A program made the translations under genes and the position numbers. Shown here piece after piece: positions 17,962 to 22,898 of a stretch of 22,898 nt of DNA; position 1 is the stretch's first letter; every line of letters begins with the position of its first letter. The notes beneath the pieces are model-generated. The model worked only from the letters and a program-made list of their open reading frames with translations, had not been told where the DNA came from and searched no databases. This DNA is from Brugia malayi (Eukaryota; Nematoda; Chromadorea; Rhabditida; Onchocercidae): positions 1 through 22,898 of the forward strand of contig NW_025062369.1 in assembly GCF_000002995.4 (NCBI RefSeq). Reading direction: 5' to 3'.

Positions 17962-20309
17962 CTAAAAAAATTGACATTTGTTTTTGTAATTAGCATTCCA
18001 GTATGATTTTCAAATAATTTAGATCACAAAAAGATGCTTAATTATCTTGGTGTATAGCTACAACAAAAAATGTAATTGAGATTTTTCTGTTGTATTGTCA
18101 CTCAGCGATCACGGATGTTTCATAACACATTTCAATTTTATTTCAGGCTAATATGTGTGCTCAAAAGTTTGCTAAATTTGCAAACTAACGAAATTTTGTT
18201 GGGCAGAGCTTCTTATGTCTTTGTAGTCCATACATGGTGCTGAAGAATTTTCCACAGCACTTGCATTGATGATGAGGTTCATGCGTTTGCTTGTGATTGC
18301 AAAATGATGATTTATGCTGGAATATTCGCTCGCAACCGGACACTCTGCATTCATAGATGAAGGGTTGACCATGTGTTTTTTTATGTATTACATATTCTTT
18401 GTAATTTTTCGTGATCATAGTACATCCGGGATAAAGGCATTCGTAGCTTCGTTCGCCTTAAGAATTGTCGTGTTATTTTTTTTGTTACTGTTCTATTGTA
18501 GTGTTCGACAGCTAATTAAGTAATCTGATAAATCATAAAAGTATTACCAAAATCTCATTCAAATAATTTAGATCGTAAGAAGCTGTTTAACTATGTTCAG
18601 ATATAGTTGCAAAAATAGTGTAATTATGAATTTTCCGTTTCATTGTGACACAAATGTTTTATAACATATTCCAATGCATTCTACTTTAGGCTGACATATA
18701 CTTTTAAAATTCTGCTAAATTTGCAAACTAACGAAAATTTGTTTGGCAATGCTTCTGGTGATTATACAGTAGCTGATTCCTACTGGTAAAGAATTTGCCA
18801 CAACCCTCGCACTGAGGATGAGGTTCATGCGTTTGCTTGTGATTGCGAAATGATGAACCATGGTGGAATGTCCGTCCACAACTGGGCACTTTGCATTCAT
18901 AGATGAAGGGCTGACCGTGAGATTTCTTATGTGTTATATATTCTTTGTAATCTTTTGTGATCACAGTACAGCCGGGATAATGACAAATATACTTTTTGTT
19001 ATCTGAAAAATCCATGTCAAAAAATGTATTTTTGCAATTAATAAATCTATTATACCATTTTGTAGTTAAGTAATGTGAAAATCACAAAAATGTCAGTGCC
19101 ATAAAAAAAATATCATATCGAATTTTAAATAACTTAGGTAACAAGTAGTTATTTACTTATCTTCTCACATGTTTTAAGCAATGATAATATTTTTAATATC
19201 GCCTTCTGAACGGCGAAATGAGTTTTGGTTTTTGATTCGTTATTACTTCTACAATTTCATGCTGTTAATGAAAATGAAATACTATAAGAGATAGAACGAA
19301 AAATCGTTGCGCAATTCATCATTACCTGTTTCTGATCCTTCACTGGTATTTCCCCTGCAGTCGTGGGTACTCAAGCTATTCAGGAAGTGTTTGTTATCGA
19401 TGTTGCTCTCTTTAGTATTTCCATGTTGACTGGATGTGTCGTCCGAGGAAAGAGTAAGTTGGTGAAAATAGATCGGAACCGCATTTTGTTGTGAACCAGG
19501 TAAGTGCATATATGTAATAATGTCATCGGTGTCGACATTAAGTGGCGAAGAAGTTCCACTTTGAGTATCTAAATAACTTAGATTTCAATATCTTAGGTAC
19601 TAAGCATTTGTCTATATCGTCATCTCACATATTTGAAGTAAAAATTATACTTTTAAGTTACTTCTGGAATTTCGATCGATAATTGTAGATTTTTTGTTTT
19701 AGTGAGATAGATATGTTTAATTTTATGGATTGGATGAAAGTAAAAATGCAATTTGCCATTACTTGTTTCTGATCCTTCATTTTCCCTGTAGTCGCGGACA
19801 ATCAAGTTATCCGAGAAGTGTTTCTTGCCCATGTTATTCTGTTCAGCATTTCCGTGTTGATCGGTTGTGTCATCTGGGGAAAGAGTAAGTTGGTGAAAAT
19901 AGATCGGATTAGCATCTCTCCACACATTCCTATTTGAATCTGTATATGAACCAAGTAATGAGCCCAAATTAGTGTGGCCCAACAAACCATGGCTGTTTGA
20001 AAAGCCAGGATGAGGAGCATTTGTGATCTCGGGTATCGATTCTTTGCTACTTATATCCTCAATTTCACTCAACTGATCGAAATCAATCAACTGCGAAGGA
20101 TCGGATGGAAATTCTGAGCCAAATAATGGCTCAAAACTGTTGTAATCGAGGATATCAAAGCTGTTTGAGGTGCCAGAATGAGTAGTATATGTGATAATTT
20201 CATCACTTTTATCGGGGTTAATTATAGGGAAAGTTTTATTTTTTTCAGAGATGATGCAAAGCAAAAGATTGAGCCAAATAATTGGTGTCATAGGTATAGT
20301 GAAGAACAT
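17696..20309 (-). CDS. Unit 5 gene: signal peptide, acidic region, alternative three-finger C2H2 cassettes
   Basis: Proposed exons: 20309-19763 (538+9 nt form of exon 1), 19568-19326 (exon 2), then one of 19002-18728 (cassette C), 18456-18185 (B) or 17961-17696 (A). All junctions are phase 1 and all five exons are open, giving proteins of 354, 353 or 351 residues. The start is the first Met of a hydrophobic N-terminus that matches the other copies in position. The first ~60 codons are diverged from units 2-4 (MFFTIPMTPIIWLN against MFFTVSITPIIWFN); the rest of exon 1 is near identical. Exon 2 is partly diverged. This is the first gene of the array in the transcribed direction and the most diverged copy. 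The family is not recognised by name. The domain order suggests a DNA-binding protein that enters the secretory route, which is inference. Alternative splicing is inferred from exon structure only. Confidence 0.72.
18137..18142 (-). promoter_or_regulatory. Poly(A) signal AATAAA after cassette B, unit 5
   Basis: AATAAA 43 nt past the stop, context shared with units 2-4. Confidence 0.65.
18185..18456 (-). CDS. Unit 5 cassette B: alternative terminal three-finger exon
   Basis: It is 272 nt from an AAG acceptor (ATTCTTAAG|GC) to TTT CGT TAG. The first residues are GERSYECLYPGC. Fingers 1 and 2 are C-x4-C-x12-H-x3-H and finger 3 is C-x2-C-x12-H-x3-C (HQCKCCGKFF onward). The acceptor is less pyrimidine-rich than in units 3 and 4, so splice strength may differ. 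An AATAAA lies 43 nt past the stop. Finger 1 carries NYKEYVI in the helix, where units 3 and 4 have NYSEYVA. Confidence 0.76.
18728..19002 (-). CDS. Unit 5 cassette C: alternative terminal three-finger exon
   Basis: Acceptor TTTTTCAG, 275 nt, ending TTT CGT TAG. Finger 1 is C-x4-C-x12-H-x3-H (ICHYPGC onward), finger 2 has the same spacing (ECKVPSC onward), and finger 3 is C-x2-C-x13-H-x3-C, so a C2HC finger with one extra residue before the His. The linkers HGQPFI and HEPHP are TGEKP-like in position. It is the first cassette met after exon 2. It has the 'TNFR' C-terminus shared with units 1 and 2, unlike units 3 and 4. No AATAAA follows; only AAAGTAGAATG lies at the equivalent place. Confidence 0.78.
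19326..19568 (-). CDS. Unit 5 exon 2 (linker exon)
   Basis: It is 243 nt, phase 1 at both ends, between the acceptor TTATTTAG and the donor ACAG|GTAATG. It contains the PLNVDTDDIITYMHLPG and IYFHQLTLSSDD segments found in the other copies. The 3' part (KESNIDNKHFLNSLS and onward) is much more diverged from units 1-4 than the 5' part. Rich in Asp, Ser, Asn and His, with no recognisable domain. Intron 1 (19569-19762) is 194 nt; the intron to cassette C is 323 nt. Confidence 0.72.
19763..20309 (-). CDS. Unit 5 exon 1 (fused form)
   Basis: It runs from ATG to the donor ACAA|GTAATG, 547 nt, ending in phase 1. Residues 1-21 form a hydrophobic signal-like segment (TPIIWLNLLLCIIS). An acidic, Phe/Leu-containing stretch follows, then a Gly/Ser/Asn-rich segment, and finally an exon-2-like tail beginning PIYFHQLTLSPDD. 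Compared with units 3 and 4 it carries three extra codons near DILDYNS. Sequence to the left of about 20,123 is near identical to units 3 and 4, and sequence to the right is clearly diverged. Reading past the donor stays open for another 36 codons, which I treat as intron read-through. Confidence 0.75.
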
Positions 20310-20940
20310 AGTGAAACACGAAATTTCGTGAAATGACAGAAATGCTCACACGAAAGCTCTTTATTTCAGATTGGTTGAAATTAAAGATCAAAGGTTTAAA
20401 CAGCTTTTAATCTGTCCATTGTTTGTTATATTTTTAAATTCTCGCTTTTCTCTCCCCCGACTGGTATTTATGTGTGTTTTGTGAACCGAAAAGAAGCGTT
20501 ATAATAGCATGTACGTAAATCTGATGCTTTGGATACTGATAGGTTATTTCAATATGTGGAAAAGCAATTGGCGTTTTTAAGCACTTAATTTGATTCATTT
20601 AATAAAATCAATGTTGCATCCTACTCATAGTATCACTCATGGAACTTTATGGGATGGGCGCATCACCTGAAATTTGATAATTATTGCTTTTTGGACATAG
20701 ATCCATTGCTATTGCTGCTATTATCAAAAAAATTTTCAACATATGCTGGGATAATATTTGATGTTTGAAAGGATGGGACAAATTTTAAACTGCATTCATA
20801 CAATAGGGTAGCATTTGCATAAATGCATAAGTAGAAATTAATGAATAGTTGAAATTAAATGTCAATGGGTGAAACATTTAATCTAATGATGAAATATTTA
20901 AACTAAATAATCCTATTTGCGTTGTTTGATGAAATATTGG
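20310..20940. other. Diverged upstream region of unit 5
   Basis: Aligns by eye with the promoter side of the other spacers (for example AAAGATCAAAGGTT near 20,380 and GGCGCATCACCTGAAATTTG near 20,660), but with many substitutions and indels. The long poly-T tract is absent and the 97-codon frame is disrupted. Homology ends near 20,940. This divergence shows that recent homogenisation of the array did not reach its right edge. Confidence 0.6.
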
Positions 20941-22898
20941 TACTAAATTATTAGTACTAGTATTATCGAGATTTAGATTTTAAATGTTTGTGACGTCAGT
21001 TGATTAATAGTTGCACCTTTCGTTAGTCAATTAGCACAAAATTTAATTTCAACAAATCTAGCATAACCTTTTACGGTGAATATCCAGGTCCCAATCAAAG
21101 CAAAGCTGTTTTTGTACAAATTATTTTCCGTTTCTGTTCTATTCAATTACTATTTGTCATAAGTTTAATGAGTAAAAGGCTACGAATTGATTTGCTTAAT
21201 ACTACAGTCCCAGAAAATGTTCTAACTACGTCTGGGGAAAAATTCACTTCTTAATGCCTTATGACGTTAATGGCTTATTATTACTCGAAGTGTTAATGGA
21301 ATTATTATTAGACAAAATTCAATTTCGATAAATCTAACATGAACGTTTTACGATGATTCAAGTGTAGATGAGCAACAAATATAGCTGACAGCATAATATA
21401 GTGATTAATAAATGCTGTTTGACCTTCGAGAAATCAACATACTATACGATGGGTCAGTCGGCTGTAGGCTTTATTTCCTCATCCCTAATGTGAACTTCTC
21501 GCGAGTATCAAGCAGAAGCAGTAGTGCTACCTAAATTTATTCTTCCTATTGAGAAGACTATTGGACTGATAATTCCAGTGAACAAGGAGGGATGGCGTAT
21601 GGTCAATGTTAGCTTGTTCAATGCTTTTACGACTATTGCTACTATCAGTAGGGACTACAGATAGTGTATCAGTCATAATCGGTTCCAGAGATTGTTACCT
21701 GGTTGCAGAAGATGAGAAATTACCTTGTTGCAAAGAGTCATTGGGTATAGCGTCATATGCAATATTGAATATGTTTCACTGCTTTGCGGGTTCAGAATCT
21801 CATCGATGAACGTCTTGGCGTCATTGAAATAGACGACAAATTATTCCATAATCTGCGTTTCTTTTTCTATCAAATGCTGCTCAACGCTTCAATCTTCTCA
21901 TCGTTCGAGGTTTAATAGCGGTTGTTGCAACCTTAACATAGCTGCGGGTTAGGTAAGAATTGTGTTTAACATAGCCAAGTTCATGGATCAATCTGTAAGT
22001 AACTGTAGCAAACTGTAGCCCATTGCAAAGGAGGCGGTCGAGTAGGGTAAGCAACGATGCTCCCACGGGCATCTTCGTCGCGATTAGTAAGACATATCTG
22101 AGAGTATTCCAATTTCACCGTACAGCTTCTTCTTCCCATGGAAGGGGTGGCGGGTTAGCAAACAGAAAACCATAAATTACAAGAGTCAGGGTTCTTATTT
22201 ATTCGGTCTGGAACAATATCACGTTGATAATATCACACTGATATGCTACCATTGTTGCCGTTATCACTTCGAGATGTTTCTTCTCACCTCATTCCTTCAC
22301 ATCTTTTAAATCAGCGCCCACACATAAAATGGAGAACAATTTGAAGTGCGTCGACAGGAACGCTTGCTTTTTTAATCTCCCTCTCTAATTTTTGTCAGTT
22401 ACCCGTATTTTTATGTATATTTATTTAAGACAATGCCATGTTCATTTATATATGTGTTTGTTCATCAGAGAATTTTCTTGAAATAGCATAAATCATTGAA
22501 AGCTCTGAAAGCTAATCTAATTGGAAGAACGAAATGACAATTGTGACTCGATGTGCTACTCTCTCTACCATCATTGCCAGCACTGTTTTTTACAGAGGTT
22601 GGATGGTTCTTGTCTTCCGACATTATACATCTCGTTGACATCTGACAGACGGTCTCACTGATGTCATAAATGAATAAATGTGCAAGGAAAGAGAGAGAAG
22701 AGGACCAGATGAAGAGGAAGTGATCTACCAGCAATTTCAGTTATATAAGAGCTTAAGACTTCTCTTTGCCTTCCTGCCTAACCTCAACCGATGTGACATG
22801 TAGGAACAGTTTTCATCTCATCATTGATTTTATTGCTGTTTGAAGGATTCAAATGCGAATGAACGATGAATGCAACATGTTAGTATGTCGGTATGCAG
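20941..22898. other. Right flank, no recognisable gene
   Basis: Sequence not repeated elsewhere in the window. It holds an imperfect 44-45-nt direct repeat (21036-21079 and 21312-21356) and a palindromic TGACGTCA at 20,991. Between about 21,490 and 22,170 it is less AT-rich than the array. From 22,180 to 22,898 it is again AT-rich with only short frames: a minus-strand 89-codon frame (22734-22465) and a plus-strand 41-codon frame (22678-22803) that overlap, and a TATATAAG at about 22,742. None is supported well enough to call as a gene. Confidence 0.5.
21494..21915 (+). other. Coding-like segments in the right flank, possible exons or decayed gene
   Basis: Three successive plus-strand frames have protein-like composition: 21494-21664 (with AVVLPKFILPIEKTIGLI and VNKEGWRMVN), 21606-21809 (with VIIGSRDCYLVAEDEKLP) and 21769-21915 (with NLIDERLGVIEIDDKLFHNL and FFFYQMLL). 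They lie in three different frames and overlap, which would fit a frameshifted relic or short exons of an unknown gene. The opposite strand is also partly open (22072-21881), so the strand is not certain. No family recognised. Confidence 0.25.

Larger units (their letters stand above)
1..20940 (-). repeat. Tandem array of five copies of a signal-peptide/zinc-finger gene
   Basis: Five head-to-tail copies of one gene plus spacer lie on the minus strand. The start codons are at 20309, 15876, 11212, 6553 and 2423. Each copy has two 5' coding exons and three consecutive terminal zinc-finger exons, then about 1.8 kb of spacer to the next copy. The spacer sequence is also repeated, so whole gene-plus-spacer units were duplicated. 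On the right, recognisable but diverged spacer homology continues upstream of unit 5 to about 20,940 and then stops, marking the array edge. On the left the array runs off the window inside the 3' UTR of unit 1, so more copies may follow. Confidence 0.9.

Noticed and set aside
1..20940. Mobile element or CRISPR-like explanation for the regular repeats
   Set aside because: Units are 4-4.7 kb gene copies with conserved exon structure; no transposase, reverse transcriptase, terminal inverted repeats or spacer-repeat pattern was seen.
20991..20998. Palindromic TGACGTCA (CRE-like) in the right flank
   Set aside because: A single 8-mer with no nearby supported gene start; expected by chance often enough that no role can be claimed.
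22465..22803. Minus-strand 89-codon frame, plus-strand 41-codon frame and TATATAAG near the right end
   Set aside because: The two frames overlap on opposite strands and neither shows a known motif; the TATA-like sequence lies inside the plus-strand frame. Evidence is too weak to choose.

Overview
The window is AT-rich animal genomic DNA. It is almost entirely a tandem array of one multi-exon gene family on the minus strand (about 1-20,940), followed by about 2 kb of non-repeated flank on the right. Short introns, T-rich acceptors ending TTTTTTTAG or TTTTTCAG, and short 3' UTRs with AATAAA suggest a nematode. That is inference; another invertebrate is possible and I do not recognise the gene family.

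Five gene copies are visible. Reading with the minus-strand genes, from right to left, their spans are: unit 5 (20,309-17,696), unit 4 (15,876-13,033), unit 3 (11,212-8,363), unit 2 (6,553-4,229) and unit 1 (2,423-74). Start-to-start spacing is 4.43 kb between units 5 and 4, 4.66 kb between 4 and 3 and between 3 and 2, and about 4.1 kb between 2 and 1. Each unit has exon 1 (hydrophobic signal-peptide-like N-terminus plus an acidic stretch), exon 2 (a linker), and then three successive exons, here called C, B and A in transcription order. Each of these encodes a complete three-finger C2H2/C2H2/C2HC cassette of about 90 residues. Every cassette has its own T-rich or AAG acceptor and its own stop, always CGT TAG (Arg-stop). 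Most A and B copies have an AATAAA about 40 nt later. All junctions are phase 1. The simplest reading is that exon 2 is joined to one of three alternative last exons, giving three proteins of about 350 residues per unit that share an N-terminus and differ in the DNA-binding domain. With five units the window holds 15 cassettes.

The copies are mosaics. Units 3 and 4 are almost identical over 4.6 kb. Cassette A occurs in all four combinations of two left and two right halves. Cassettes B and C group units 1, 2 and 5 against 3 and 4. Exon 1 of units 3-5 is fused in frame to part of a second exon-2 copy. Unit 5 changes abruptly between diverged and near-identical sequence. This points to repeated unequal exchange or gene conversion. 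The first ~5.9 kb (unit 1 and most of unit 2) is full of single-base insertions and deletions with almost no substitutions, which looks more like uncorrected long-read sequence than genuine pseudogenes.

The ~1.8 kb spacers carry the presumed promoters, a poly-T tract and a repeated 97-codon open frame of doubtful status. The right flank (20,940-22,898) has no recognisable gene, but a less AT-rich stretch at about 21.5-22.2 kb has short coding-like frames that may be exons or a decayed gene.
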